The translations under genes were made by a program, and so were the position numbers. DNA of 64,000 nt from contig NZ_JAGYJN010000002.1 in assembly GCF_018402035.1 (NCBI RefSeq), positions 310,001-374,000 of the forward strand, in the 5' to 3' direction. Below are positions 55,588 through 64,000 of this stretch, piece after piece; position 1 is the first letter of the stretch; every line of letters begins with the position of its first letter. The notes under the pieces were generated by a model, which was given only the letters and a program-made list of their open reading frames with translations, had not been told where the DNA came from and ran no database searches. The DNA comes from Roseicyclus sp. (lineage in GTDB: Bacteria > Pseudomonadota > Alphaproteobacteria > Rhodobacterales > Rhodobacteraceae).

Positions 55588-56619
55588 TTAAAGCAGTTCG
55601 CCCTGCCCCGGCGCGGGTGGCGCGGCCAGCCCAAGATGGGTCCAGCCCTTATGGGCCAGCATCCGTCCCCGTGGCGTGCGCGCGATCAGGCCCTGTTGCA
55701 GCAGATAGGGCTCGATCACCTCTTCCAGCGTGTCGCGGCTTTCCGAAAGTGCCGCCGAGAGGGTTTCCACCCCAACAGGCCCGCCCGCATAGTTTTCGGC
55801 AATCAAGCTCAAATAGCGCCGGTCCGCCCCATCAAGGCCCAGATGATCGACACCCAGCCGCGTCAGCGCGCTATCTGCAATGGCTTGGGTCAGCCGCCCA
55901 TCCCCCTCGACCAGCGCGAAATCAATCACCCGGCGCAAGAGCCTGCCCGCGATCCGCGGCGTGCCGCGTGCGCGACCGGCAATCTCGGCCACGCCTAGCG
56001 GGTCGGCGTCAATGCCCGACAGCCGCGCACCGCGCGCCACGATGCGCGTCAATTCCTCGGTGGTGTAGAAATTCAGCCGGGTGGGAATGCCGAAGCGGTC
56101 GCGCAAGGGCGTGGTCAAAAGGCCCATCCGCGTGGTCGCACCCACCAATGTAAAGGGCTGCAACTCAATCCGCACCGTGCGCGCGGCTGGCCCCTCACCA
56201 ATCACAAGATCCAGTTCGAAATCCTCAAGCGCGGGGTAAAGCACCTCTTCCACCGCCGGGTTGAGGCGGTGAATTTCGTCGATAAACAGCACATCGCGCG
56301 CTTCAAGATTGGTCAAGATCGCGGCCAGATCACCCGCCCGCGCCAAGACCGGGCCAGAGGTCATGCGGAAATTCACGCCCAATTCGCGCGCCATGATCTG
56401 TGCCAGCGTGGTCTTGCCCAAGCCCGGCGGGCCATGGAACAGCACATGATCCATCGCCTCGGCCCGCCGCCGCGCGCTTTCGATGAAAACCGACAGGTTC
56501 GCGCGCGCCTCGGCCTGCCCGATGAAATCATCAAGCGTCTGCGGCCGCAGGGCGCGGTCGGCATCCTCGGGCAGGGCCGCGGGGCGAAGGGTTGGGTCAG
56601 GCTCTGTCATGTCATGCAT
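55588..56619 (-). CDS. ruvB: Holliday junction branch migration helicase RuvB
   Basis: 343 residues: Walker [12 protein letters not shown], Walker B FIDEIHRL, sensor region [18 protein letters not shown] and the C-terminal winged helix. With RuvA it drives branch migration. Gap of 32 bases to ruvA. The N-terminus ([19 protein letters not shown]) is the usual RuvB start, adjusted by species. Confidence 0.97.
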   Translation of the reverse strand: MHDMTEPDPTLRPAALPEDADRALRPQTLDDFIGQAEARANLSVFIESARRRAEAMDHVLFHGPPGLGKTTLAQIMARELGVNFRMTSGPVLARAGDLAAILTNLEARDVLFIDEIHRLNPAVEEVLYPALEDFELDLVIGEGPAARTVRIELQPFTLVGATTRMGLLTTPLRDRFGIPTRLNFYTTEELTRIVARGARLSGIDADPLGVAEIAGRARGTPRIAGRLLRRVIDFALVEGDGRLTQAIADSALTRLGVDHLGLDGADRRYLSLIAENYAGGPVGVETLSAALSESRDTLEEVIEPYLLQQGLIARTPRGRMLAHKGWTHLGLAAPPAPGQGELL

Positions 56620-56651
56620 CTATGGCTGAGGCGCAAAGTACGCACCACCCC

Positions 56652-57326
56652 CTACTCCTTCGGTGCCAATAGACGCAGTGCCGCGCGGATCAGCGCGGGT
56701 GCCTCGGCCCCCGGCGCATTGCCTGCCGCCTCGGCCACGGCGCGCGCGGCCTCGGAGGGTGCATAGCCCAGATTGGTCAGGGCCGAGAGCGCGTCAGCCT
56801 GCGCCGCGCCGGATGATGGCGGTGCGGCCTGCGGCATCGGCGCTTTGACCGGGCCATCTTCCTCGATCAGCGGATCGATCTGCGTGCCCGCCGCCTGCCC
56901 CATCGTGCCGCCCAAGGCCATGATGCCCGGCGCTTTCTCTTTCAACTCGTTGACCACGCGCTGCGCAAGCTTTGGCCCGATCCCCGGTGCGGCCTTGACC
57001 GCGCCCCAGTCGCCGATGGCAATCGCGCGCGCCACGCCATCGGGGCCAAGTGTGCCCAAGATCGCCATCGACGCCTTGGAGCCCACCCCTTGCACCGTGA
57101 TCAACAGCCGGTGCCATTCCCGCTCATATGGCGAAAGAAAGCCGAAAAGCTGAAGCAAATCTTCGCGTACCAAAAGCTCGGTATAAAGTGCCGCCATTTG
57201 CCCCGCGCCGGGCAATGCGGCCAAGGTGCGATCCGAACAATGCACCGTATAGCCCACCCCCCCCACATCGAGCAGCACATGATCGGCGGCCTTGTAATCC
57301 ACCCGCCCTGTCAGCTTGCCGATCAT
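56652..57326 (-). CDS. ruvA: Holliday junction DNA helicase subunit RuvA
   Basis: 224 residues. [20 protein letters not shown], the double HhH region ([18 protein letters not shown] and [20 protein letters not shown]) and a C-terminal domain III with [16 protein letters not shown] give the full RuvA layout. Starts in ruvC's stop (ATGA overlap); the longer frame to 57386 lies inside ruvC and is dropped. Confidence 0.96.
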   Translation of the reverse strand: MIGKLTGRVDYKAADHVLLDVGGVGYTVHCSDRTLAALPGAGQMAALYTELLVREDLLQLFGFLSPYEREWHRLLITVQGVGSKASMAILGTLGPDGVARAIAIGDWGAVKAAPGIGPKLAQRVVNELKEKAPGIMALGGTMGQAAGTQIDPLIEEDGPVKAPMPQAAPPSSGAAQADALSALTNLGYAPSEAARAVAEAAGNAPGAEAPALIRAALRLLAPKE

Positions 57327-57826
57327 GATGCTGCCCCGATGGCCTGGGCCAAACGATCCGCCGATTGCGCGTAAAATGCATGACAAATCGCGACGGCCAG
57401 CGCATCGGCGGCGTCTGGGCCTGCCGGGTCACAGCCCGGCAATTGCAGCCGCACCATATGTTCCACCTGCTGCTTTTCGGCATGGCCCACGCCGACGACC
57501 GCCTTTTTCACCGCGTTGGGGGCGTATTCCGCCACACGCAGCCCCGCTTGCGCCGGCACCAGCATCGCAATGCCGCGCGCCTGACCCAGCTTAAGCGTGC
57601 CCGCCCCATCCTTGTTGACAAAGGTCTGCTCAACGGCGGCCGTTTGCGGCGCGTGGCGCGCGATGACCGCGCTCAATTGCTCATAAAGCGCCAAAAGCCG
57701 CACCGCCAAATCACCTGCCCCAGACAGGATCTGCCCATTGGCCACATGCCTGAGCCGCACACCATCAACCTCGATCACACCCCATCCAAGGCATCTCAGC
57801 CCCGGGTCGATCCCGATTATCCGCAT
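57323..57826 (-). CDS. ruvC: Crossover junction endodeoxyribonuclease RuvC
   Basis: 167 residues. [16 protein letters not shown] provides the first catalytic Asp, [10 protein letters not shown] the Glu, and [13 protein letters not shown] the C-terminal Asp pair. It cuts Holliday junctions. Start at ATG 57824-57826 behind a GGGG-rich leader; the frame is open to 57847. First gene of the ruvC-ruvA-ruvB block. Confidence 0.96.
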   Translation of the reverse strand: MRIIGIDPGLRCLGWGVIEVDGVRLRHVANGQILSGAGDLAVRLLALYEQLSAVIARHAPQTAAVEQTFVNKDGAGTLKLGQARGIAMLVPAQAGLRVAEYAPNAVKKAVVGVGHAEKQQVEHMVRLQLPGCDPAGPDAADALAVAICHAFYAQSADRLAQAIGAAS

Positions 57827-58189
57827 CTGCCCGCCCCTGCCCTGCAATTAACAGCCCATTTCGTGGCCTTTGTGCATCACTAGCACGAAAGGCGAACATT
57901 GCCTAGCGCTTGGTCCCTTTGGGCGCGCGAAAAGTCGCTTTTGATCGATGTCGGAAATGCGCCGCCAAAAAGCGTCACTCAACGCAAAGAAAGCGACATT
58001 TGTTTTCCCGATTTTTCCTTTATTCATTGCCGAAAATAGCCCTGAGGCAGGCATGCGCAAATTGCATGTGACCCATGCACAATCGCGCATTGTGTGACGC
58101 AATCTGCACATCTAGATGCGGCATCTGATCAAGCGACCGGCGGTCTTGCACCGCTTGGCCGAAACGATGAACCCATAAGGAAACGCCAG
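57827..58189 (+). promoter_or_regulatory. Long leader/promoter region between ruvC and DUF1127
   Basis: 363 bases without a gene and clearly less GC-rich than its neighbours, especially 57980-58100. It must contain the ruvC promoter and the DUF1127 promoter. CACAAT-CGCGC-ATTGTG (58078-58094) is a perfect inverted repeat, set between ATTGCATGTGAC and ATTGTGTGAC, which look like diverged direct copies around a TGTGAC core. No -10/-35 is certain. Confidence 0.45.
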
Positions 58190-58396
58190 ATGGCCATTAT
58201 CACGAACCGCCCCCTCGGCGCCGGGTCTAGCGCCACCCGTCTTCTGACCGAAGTGTTCGGCCGGATCGCCGCTTGGAATGATGCGCGCGTCACGCGCAAA
58301 AGCCTCTCGGCGCTGACTGACCGCGAATTGGAAGATCTGGGCCTTGTGCGCGGCGATATCGACGATATCGCGCGCGGCAATTACCAGCGCGGCTGA
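58190..58396 (+). CDS. DUF1127 domain-containing small protein
   Basis: 68 residues. The C-terminal part RKSLSALTDRELEDLGLVRG and DIDDIARG is the DUF1127 motif, followed by a basic end. Such proteins are short Arg/Leu-rich regulators; in Alphaproteobacteria several affect RNA turnover or phosphate stress, but this one is not assigned. AAGGAAAC lies before ATG 58190. It has an unusually long leader and a strong terminator 29 bases after the stop. Confidence 0.88.
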   Translation: MAIITNRPLGAGSSATRLLTEVFGRIAAWNDARVTRKSLSALTDRELEDLGLVRGDIDDIARGNYQRG

Positions 58397-58424
58397 TCGC
58401 CCCGCACCAGAACACACAAATTAA

Positions 58425-58456
58425 AACGCGCCCCCAAAGCAATTTGGGGGCGCGTT
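58425..58456. terminator. Shared terminator between DUF1127 and prmA
   Basis: AACGCGCCCCCAAA-GCAA-TTTGGGGGCGCGTT is a 14-base-pair perfect stem with a GNRA-type GCAA loop. It sits between convergent genes, with TTCTTG on the plus side and AATTTGTG on the minus side, so it can serve both. Confidence 0.8.
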
Positions 58457-58469
58457 CTTGTCCGCCGGT

Positions 58470-59336
58470 TCAGCGGCGCAAGGTCAGCGTCGCCCAATCC
58501 CCGATCTCGCGCCGGGCAACCGGCACAAAGCCTACCGCCACATAGGCCGCCGTCACATCCTCGGCCTGCGGGATCAAAAGCCCAGACAAGATCACATACC
58601 CATCCGCTGCAACATGCGCGGCCATATCAGGCGCCAATGCGATCAGCGGCCCTTTGAGGATATTTGCAAAAACCAAATCATAAGGCGCGCGCGCAGCAAG
58701 ATCTGGATGATCAAACCCAGCTGCCTCGACACAGGCGACACGCCCGCCCACACCATTGGCCACCGCATTGGCCAAGGCAACATCCACCGCCACCGGGTCA
58801 ATATCCGAGGCGATGAAATCCCCCTCCAACACCTTGGCCGCAGCAATCGCGAGGACCGCCGTACCACAGCCGATATCGGCCACGTTCTTGAACACATGGC
58901 CCGCGTCCAACAGGCTATCCATCGCCTCAAGACAGCCCTTCGTGGTGCCATGATGCCCCGTGCCAAAGGCCATCGCCGCCTCGATCAACAAGGCGATCCG
59001 CCCATCCGGCACCTTGTCGGCATCATGCGACCCATAGACAAAAAACCGACCGGCAAGCACCGGGTGCAATTCACGGCGCACATGCGCGACCCAATCGGTT
59101 TCGGGCAATTGCGATATCGCGAAAGGCTTTGCGCCATAGGTTGCGGCCAAGAGCATCAAGGCAATCTCATCAGGGGCCTCGGTGAAATAGGCGCCAACCT
59201 CCAACAGGTCAGATCCATCCTCCAACTCAAAGACCCCGACACCCGTTGGCGCGGGCGTCATGTCTTCAAGGGCTGTGCCCAGCGCCTCGGCCTTGGTCTT
59301 ATCGGTCAGGGTCGTCAGCGCGGTCCAAGTGGGCAT
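58470..59336 (-). CDS. prmA: Ribosomal protein L11 methyltransferase
   Basis: 288 residues. The N-terminal substrate domain is followed by a SAM domain with VADIGCGTAVLAIAAAKV, IASDIDPVAVDVALAN and FANILKGPLIALAP (the N-x-x-x-x-P region). AFGTGHHGTTKGCLEAM is conserved in PrmA. It trimethylates L11. ATG 59334-59336 has GGAG eight bases upstream; the TTG two codons earlier is an alternative. Confidence 0.94.
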   Translation of the reverse strand: MPTWTALTTLTDKTKAEALGTALEDMTPAPTGVGVFELEDGSDLLEVGAYFTEAPDEIALMLLAATYGAKPFAISQLPETDWVAHVRRELHPVLAGRFFVYGSHDADKVPDGRIALLIEAAMAFGTGHHGTTKGCLEAMDSLLDAGHVFKNVADIGCGTAVLAIAAAKVLEGDFIASDIDPVAVDVALANAVANGVGGRVACVEAAGFDHPDLAARAPYDLVFANILKGPLIALAPDMAAHVAADGYVILSGLLIPQAEDVTAAYVAVGFVPVARREIGDWATLTLRR

Positions 59337-59374
59337 CGGCAAGCTCCGTTCAGCAAGGTATTCGCGCCATGGCC

Positions 59375-60640
59375 CTAAGCGCTTGCCCCGCCCTTGGCAA
59401 CGGGCGCACCGCGCCGCGCGACCAAGATCGTCTCATGCCCCGGCAGGGGATGGCGCGGCACCAGACAAGACAGGCCCAAGGACACCGCAGCCATCCCTGC
59501 GGCCAGCATAAAGACCGACACAGGCGAGGTGAGCCAGACATAGCCCAGAAGTGCGGGCAAAAACACCGCCGCGATATGGTTGATGGTAAAGGCCACGGCT
59601 GCGGTCGGCGCGATGTCACCGGGGTCGGCGATCTTCTGGAAATACGTCTTGAGCGCCAAGGCCAGTGCAAAGAACAAATGATTGGCGATGTATAGCCCCG
59701 CCGCCGCCCAAGGCCCCCAGTCAAAGATATAGAGCGCGGCATAAAGCAAGAAGATCGCCCCGAGCCCCCCATATTCCACGACAAGCGCCAGCCTTTCGCC
59801 AAAACGCGCCACCACCGCCCCCAACAGCGGCGCTGCAACCATATTGGCCAGCAATGTCACCATGAAGAGCGCCGTCACCTCATGCACGCCAAAGCCGTAG
59901 CGCTCCACCATCATGAAGGCTGCGAAAACGACGAAAATCTGCCGCCGCGCGCCTGACATGAATTGGAGCGCATAATAAAGCCAATAGCGCCGGCGCAGCA
60001 CCATCTTCTTGGTTTGCGGATGCGGGCTTTCGAATTGCGGAAAGGCAAACAAGCACACAAGGGCGATCACTGCCGTCACGCCGCCGGCCAGCCAATAGAC
60101 AAGATCATAACTCAGATCAAAGGCGCGCCATGTCAAAACGATCAGCCCATAGGCAAGGAATGTGGCCCCTGATCCAACCGCCATCAACCAGCCCAACACC
60201 TGCGGCGCGCGCTTTTTGTCGATCCATTGCAATTGCAACGACTGGTTGACCGTCTCGTAATAATGAAAGCCAATCGAACTGATCAGCGTAATCACCAGCA
60301 ACCCGCCCAAGCTGGGGAATTGCGCGGTCAGGGCCGTGGCGACCCCCAGAATCACCAGCGACACCAGCCCCAAAACCTGTTCACGGATAAAGATGATCAG
60401 CGCAATCACCCCAATGGCGAAAAACCCCGGTATTTCGCGCACCGTGTGCAGCCAGCCGATATCGGCCCCATCAAACCCGGCCATCTCGATGACGAAATTG
60501 TTCAAAAGCGCCGACCATGTGGCAAAAGCCACGGGCATGGCAAAGGCCATCAGCACCAAAAGCGCGATGGGACGCCGCCAAAACGGCAATTCTTGCGCCT
60601 GCGCAAGCGAGAGGGTGCGGAAACGGTCGCCATATGCCAT
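59375..60640 (-). CDS. MFS transporter
   Basis: 421 residues with about twelve membrane helices. Between helices 2 and 3 the usual MFS loop is weakly kept; the central loop carries FAFPQFESPHPQTKKMVLRR, and the C-terminal half has GAVVARFGERLALVVEYGG, resembling the G-x-x-x-D/E-R-x-G-R/K loop. Substrate unknown. It begins MAYGDRFRTLSL and ends 39 bases before prmA. It follows hss at some distance. Confidence 0.82.
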   Translation of the reverse strand: MAYGDRFRTLSLAQAQELPFWRRPIALLVLMAFAMPVAFATWSALLNNFVIEMAGFDGADIGWLHTVREIPGFFAIGVIALIIFIREQVLGLVSLVILGVATALTAQFPSLGGLLVITLISSIGFHYYETVNQSLQLQWIDKKRAPQVLGWLMAVGSGATFLAYGLIVLTWRAFDLSYDLVYWLAGGVTAVIALVCLFAFPQFESPHPQTKKMVLRRRYWLYYALQFMSGARRQIFVVFAAFMMVERYGFGVHEVTALFMVTLLANMVAAPLLGAVVARFGERLALVVEYGGLGAIFLLYAALYIFDWGPWAAAGLYIANHLFFALALALKTYFQKIADPGDIAPTAAVAFTINHIAAVFLPALLGYVWLTSPVSVFMLAAGMAAVSLGLSCLVPRHPLPGHETILVARRGAPVAKGGASA

Positions 60641-60702
60641 GGATCGCCCTTACGCTCTCTCAAGGCCCGCGTCCATCACCTCGAAAGCGCGGATCACCGC
60701 GT

Positions 60703-60775
60703 CATCTTTGCTTTTCAAATACTCCGGGGGTGCGGGGGCAGCGCCCCCGCCACCCGAGCCCCGCCAAAGGCGGGG
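60703..60775 (-). repeat. Dispersed intergenic repeat, copy 4
   Basis: On the minus strand: a GC hairpin GCGGGGGC-GCTGCCCCCGC, then ACCCCCGGAGTATTTG and the tail AAAAGCAAAGATG. The last 22 bases match copy 2 (13982) with one difference. It is placed between hss and the MFS gene, downstream of hss in the same orientation, where it could end the hss transcript. Confidence 0.7.
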
Positions 60776-60778
60776 TGA

Positions 60779-60816
60779 GATCAAAGTCGCGCAGCCAAAG
60801 GCTGCACCTTTTGATC
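60779..60816. terminator. Hairpin next to the 3' end of hss
   Basis: GATCAA (60779-60784) pairs with TTGATC (60811-60816) outside GCAGCC-AAA-GGCTGC (60791-60805); a few unpaired bases separate the two helices. It lies 11 bases downstream of the hss stop on the minus strand, ahead of the repeat copy 4. Confidence 0.5.
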
Positions 60817-60826
60817 AAGCAAAGGA

Positions 60827-62248
60827 TCAGCTCGCCAAGACATTGCGAAAGGCCCAAGGCTCTTCGGGGTCGATATCTTCGGGAAACAATTCCCAGCGGT
60901 CCTGCAAGGGCGTCCAATCGGTGTAATGCGCCTCAACCGGGCCAAGATAGGGGCGCTGCACCGCAAGACAGCGCGCATGATCCATCTCATCGGCCTCGAC
61001 AATGCCCGCATTGGGGTTTTCCAAGGCCCAAACCATCCCGGCCAGCACCGCGCTTGTCACCTGTAACCCGGTGGCGTTTTGATAAGGGGCCAGATCGCGC
61101 GTCTCGGCATTCGACAGGCGCGAGCCAAACCACAGCGCGTTCTTTTCATGGCCGTAAAGCAGCACGCCCAACTCGTCGATCCCCTCGACGATCTCATCCT
61201 CGGTCAAGATATGGTGCTTTTCTTGCGCCCGCCCCGAGCCGAACATCTCATGCAAGCTCAGCACCGCATCATCGCAAGGGTGATAGGCGTAATGGCAGGT
61301 CGGCCGATAGTCCGGCGCGGCTTCCTGCCCAACAGTGTAGTAATCGGCAATCGAGATCGCCTCATTATGCGTGACGAGAAAGCCGAATTGCGGCCCCGGC
61401 GTCGGGCACCAGCTATGCACGCGCGTGATCGCCCCCGGACGGTCAAGCCAGATCGCAGCCTGACAGCCGGTCTCGTGGCGATAGCCGTTTTCGGGGAACC
61501 ACGGCTCATGCGTGCCCCAGCCAAGTTCGGCGGGCTGGAACCCTTCGGCGATGAAGCCCTCGACCGACCATGTGTTGACGAAAACACCGCGCGGACGCGG
61601 CACGCGGCGGGCCTGCGTGTCACGCTCGGCGATATGCACACCCTTGACCCCCAAATCGCGCATCAGCCGCGCCCATGCGGCGCGATCTTGCGGCGTGCCG
61701 GCATCATGGCCGGTGTCGCGCGCCAAGGTCAAAAGCGCTTCCTTCACGAACCACGACACCATGCCGGGATTGGCCCCACAGCAGGAAATCGCCGTGGACC
61801 CGCCGGGATTGGCGGCCTTTTCATCGCGTACCGCTTGGCGCAGCGCATAATTGGTGCGCGCGGCATTGTCGGCTGTGCCGAAATAATAGCCTGCCCAAGG
61901 CTCAACGACGGTGTCGATATAGGGCACGCCGATCTCACGGCAGAACCGCATCAGGTCAAGCGATGAGGTATCGACGCTGAGGTTGACACAAAACCCTTTG
62001 CCCGGCTCCAACAACCGACCCAGTACGGCGCGATAATTCTCAGGCGTCAGCGCCTCTTGCACATGGTTCAGGCGATGCTGGCGCAGAAAATTCGCCTGTG
62101 CGGGATCGGGTTCGATCACCACCAGCTGTTGTGCATCATAGTCGAAATGGCGTTCGATCAGTGGCCAAGTTCCTTTGCCGATTGACCCAAAGCCGATGAT
62201 CACAATTGGGCCGTCGATGCGTCCATAAACGGGATGGGTCTGCGCCAT
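60827..62248 (-). CDS. hss: Homospermidine synthase
   Basis: 473 residues. The NAD site IVIIGFGSIGKGTWPLIERH and the body with VNLSVDTSSLDLMRFC, PYIDTVVEPWAGYY and ISCCGANPGMVSWFV are the homospermidine synthase pattern. It makes sym-homospermidine from putrescine (with spermidine), a common alphaproteobacterial polyamine route. ATG 62246-62248 has AGGAGG upstream. The longer frame to 62302 overlaps the rpsD terminator. Confidence 0.94.
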   Translation of the reverse strand: MAQTHPVYGRIDGPIVIIGFGSIGKGTWPLIERHFDYDAQQLVVIEPDPAQANFLRQHRLNHVQEALTPENYRAVLGRLLEPGKGFCVNLSVDTSSLDLMRFCREIGVPYIDTVVEPWAGYYFGTADNAARTNYALRQAVRDEKAANPGGSTAISCCGANPGMVSWFVKEALLTLARDTGHDAGTPQDRAAWARLMRDLGVKGVHIAERDTQARRVPRPRGVFVNTWSVEGFIAEGFQPAELGWGTHEPWFPENGYRHETGCQAAIWLDRPGAITRVHSWCPTPGPQFGFLVTHNEAISIADYYTVGQEAAPDYRPTCHYAYHPCDDAVLSLHEMFGSGRAQEKHHILTEDEIVEGIDELGVLLYGHEKNALWFGSRLSNAETRDLAPYQNATGLQVTSAVLAGMVWALENPNAGIVEADEMDHARCLAVQRPYLGPVEAHYTDWTPLQDRWELFPEDIDPEEPWAFRNVLAS

Positions 62249-62272
62249 ATGTGGGCCTCCTATCGCCTGACA

Positions 62273-62307
62273 GAAAGAAAAAGGGCCGCACCAGATTGGC
62301 ACGGCCC
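62273..62307 (-). terminator. rpsD: Rho-independent terminator of rpsD
   Basis: On the minus strand GGGCCGTGCCA-ATC-TGGTGCGGCCC (two G-U pairs) is followed by TTTTTCTTTC, starting 23 bases after the rpsD stop. Confidence 0.8.
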
Positions 62308-62330
62308 CGGAAACTTGCGTGCAGCAGATA

Positions 62331-62951
62331 TTAGTTCTGCGCGTAATATTCGATGATGAGCTTGGGTTCCATCACAACCGGGTACGGCACATCACCAAGG
62401 CCCGGCGTCCGCACGAAGGTTGCGATCATTTTGGAATGATCCACTTCGATGTAATCGGGAACATCGCGCTCGGCCAATTGCACGGCCTCGAGCAGAACGG
62501 TCATCTGCTTCGACTTCTGACGCACCTCGATCACATCGCCTTCCTTCACGCGGTAGGAGGGGATGTTCACGCGCTGACCGTTCACGGTCACATGGCCATG
62601 GTTCACGAACTGGCGCGCGGCAAAGATGGTGGCGACGAATTTCGCGCGATAGACGACCGCATCCAGACGGCGCTCAAGCAGGCCGATGAGCAATTCACCG
62701 GTGTCACCGCGACGGCGTTCAGCTTCGGTGTAGATGCGGCGGAACTGCTTTTCGGTCAGGTCGCCGTAATAACCCTTCAGCTTTTGCTTGGCGCGCAGCT
62801 GCAGACCGAAGTCCGACACCTTGCCCTTACGGCGCTGGCCGTGCTGGCCGGGGCCGTATTCGCGCTTGTTGACCGGGGATTTCGGACGACCCCAGATGTT
62901 TTCGCCCATCCGGCGGTCAATTTTGTACTTGGCAGAGGTGCGTTTGGTCAC
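62331..62951 (-). CDS. rpsD: 30S ribosomal protein S4
   Basis: 206 residues: an N-terminal S4 domain ([40 protein letters not shown]) and the RNA-binding S4 motif [20 protein letters not shown]. It binds 16S rRNA early. The start is GTG 62949-62951 with an AAGAGGAG ribosome site. It stands as a lone gene with its own terminator. No zinc Cys are present (the C- form). Confidence 0.97.
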   Translation of the reverse strand: MTKRTSAKYKIDRRMGENIWGRPKSPVNKREYGPGQHGQRRKGKVSDFGLQLRAKQKLKGYYGDLTEKQFRRIYTEAERRRGDTGELLIGLLERRLDAVVYRAKFVATIFAARQFVNHGHVTVNGQRVNIPSYRVKEGDVIEVRQKSKQMTVLLEAVQLAERDVPDYIEVDHSKMIATFVRTPGLGDVPYPVVMEPKLIIEYYAQN

Positions 62952-63048
62952 CGTCTGATCTCCTCTTCATCATGCGAGAGGGCGTTGTCCTTTCCCCGGA
63001 TTTTGCCGAGGCGACAGGCATTCCCTTGCGGGGGCCACCAACACCAAT

Positions 63049-63072
63049 AAAAACACCGACCCCTTGGGGCCG
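63049..63072 (-). terminator. Terminator of the Hint-domain gene
   Basis: CGGCCCC and GGGGTCG pair (one G-U) on the minus strand at 63057-63072, followed by GTGTTTTTATT, 40 bases after the stop of the Hint-domain gene. Confidence 0.65.
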
Positions 63073-63111
63073 ATGAATGAGCGCGTCGTTTAGGCCCAAT
63101 GTGCGGGGCTG

Positions 63112-64000
63112 TCAATGCCGGGCTGATACCGAAAGGGCGGGCGCGCCATGCAGCAAGATCGCAGCCTCGGCCCGGCTTAACATGCGGCGCGCAGGTGGAC
63201 CATAAAGATCGGGATTTTGCGACAGCTCCGGGCGCAGGTCAAACAACAGCTCGCGCTGCGCGGCGTTGATGTGATCAAGCCCCATGAAACCGGGATGAAA
63301 TGTCTCGACCTCCAAGCCATTGGCCCAGATCACCTCGTGGCGCTCAAGCATCAGGTGAATATACCAAGTCTCGCGCAGGGAATGATCGACCGTGATGAAG
63401 CGGTCACCGACAAGATCGGCGGCGCGGACCAGAACCTCGGGCTCGCCCCATAGGTCTTGGGCGGCGCGGCCCATCACCAAAACGCGATGTTCAGGACTGA
63501 CGATCAAATCATCCTCGGGCCGGTCCAGCCCCAGCGCACCGCGCCGCAACCGGATCGGGCGCTGCGCAGGCATGGCAAAAAGGCGCGCACCCGACATGCG
63601 CCGATGGCCAGACCAAAGCACTGCTTGCGGGCCGCTGTCGCGGGTCAAAAGCCGATCACCCGGCCCCAAATCCTCGATCGCGACATCACCGTTGAGCGTG
63701 CGCATCCTTGTGCCCGGCGTAAAACAAATGACCGAAGGACGCTCGGATTGCGTTGGGCGCAGCGTTCGCTGGGCACATTGCAAAATCGTCAAGTCACGCT
63801 CGGGCGGGGGCATCTCATCGACGAAAAGCAAGATCGGATCGGTCGTGTCATCAAGTAAGATCGGCACGATGGTGAAAAGTTTGCGCCCATCGGTCACGAC
63901 AAAGGCACCGCGAAAGATCGGATCAGCTTCGTCCGCCGCGATCTCGGCGGCGCTTGGTGCGGGGCGCTGCATCAGCTTGCGCACCACCCGCGCCGCGCGG
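63112..64000 (-). CDS. Hint domain-containing protein, 5' part outside window
   Basis: At least 291 residues; the frame is open to the right edge, so the N-terminus may lie beyond it. After an N-terminal region (DPIFRGAFVVTDGRKLFTIV, LLDDTTDPILLFVDE) the Hint domain begins at CFTPGTRMRTLNGDVAIEDL, with SPEHRVLVMG and FITVDHSLRETWYIHL as further blocks. These are the Hedgehog/intein-type self-processing motifs, common as stand-alone domains in Rhodobacterales. The role of this variant is not known. If complete, GTG 63987 or ATG 63972 could start it. Confidence 0.85.
   Translation of the reverse strand, partial: RAARVVRKLMQRPAPSAAEIAADEADPIFRGAFVVTDGRKLFTIVPILLDDTTDPILLFVDEMPPPERDLTILQCAQRTLRPTQSERPSVICFTPGTRMRTLNGDVAIEDLGPGDRLLTRDSGPQAVLWSGHRRMSGARLFAMPAQRPIRLRRGALGLDRPEDDLIVSPEHRVLVMGRAAQDLWGEPEVLVRAADLVGDRFITVDHSLRETWYIHLMLERHEVIWANGLEVETFHPGFMGLDHINAAQRELLFDLRPELSQNPDLYGPPARRMLSRAEAAILLHGAPALSVSARH

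Noticed and set aside
1-64000. CRISPR arrays, tRNA, rRNA, insertion sequences
   Set aside because: No regular spaced repeats, no cloverleaf or rRNA-like sequence and no transposase frame was found by reading.

Overview
The window reads as a chromosomal stretch of a GC-rich alphaproteobacterium, most likely a member of the Rhodobacterales (Rhodobacteraceae/Roseobacter type). The evidence is gene content and order: a GcrA cell-cycle regulator; a MetR regulator divergent from metF; phosphatidylcholine synthase; a DUF6455 and a DUF1127 small protein; a Hint-domain protein of the kind common in this family; a tad pilus locus with an OmpA-like lipoprotein between cpaC and cpaE; and the block ruvCAB - hypothetical - ybgC - tolQRAB - pal - cpoB - tilS - ftsH. 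No rRNA, tRNA, CRISPR array, insertion sequence or prophage was seen.

Layout. 1-6.6 kb: a partial ChaC-like gene, a DUF2125 protein, an overlapping extensin-like/tyrC/hisC group and priA. 6.6-12.6 kb: an fsa-type transaldolase, a DUF484 protein, xerC, pcs, suhB, a 50-codon remnant of a glycerophosphodiester phosphodiesterase, metR and metF. 12.7-16.7 kb: argD, argF, a DMT exporter and gcrA. 16.7-25.8 kb: an AsmA protein, rimO, DUF6455, an M48 lipoprotein protease, a DCC protein, a small hypothetical, a histone-deacetylase-like hydrolase, CoA-transferase subunits A and B, a hotdog thioesterase and a lytic transglycosylase.

25.8-38.4 kb is the tad pilus locus: a decayed Flp pilin copy with its own terminator, the intact Flp pilin, cpaB, cpaC, an OmpA lipoprotein, cpaE, cpaF, tadB, tadC, tadD, a second TPR lipoprotein, a prepilin peptidase, and a poorly characterised AAA ATPase with an N-terminal region that may be winged-helix-like. 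No TadE/F/G minor pilins are present here. 38.5-42.4 kb: the ligase-associated helicase/PdeM repair pair, with a membrane LytTR regulator whose tail is antisense to pdeM. 42.5-46 kb: folD, fhs (one-carbon metabolism, thematically linked to metF) and a MOSC protein. 46-58 kb: the ftsH...ruvC minus-strand block (envelope Tol-Pal system, tRNA-Ile lysidine synthase, Holliday-junction resolution). 58-64 kb: DUF1127, prmA, an MFS transporter, homospermidine synthase, rpsD and a Hint-domain gene running off the right edge.

The least expected signals are the pilin pseudogene, the GDPD remnant in the same frame behind metR, a dispersed intergenic repeat (four copies) with a conserved tail next to a GC hairpin, and the ATPase at the end of the tad locus. 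Nothing here is clearly a new defence or mobile system; most of the window is housekeeping.
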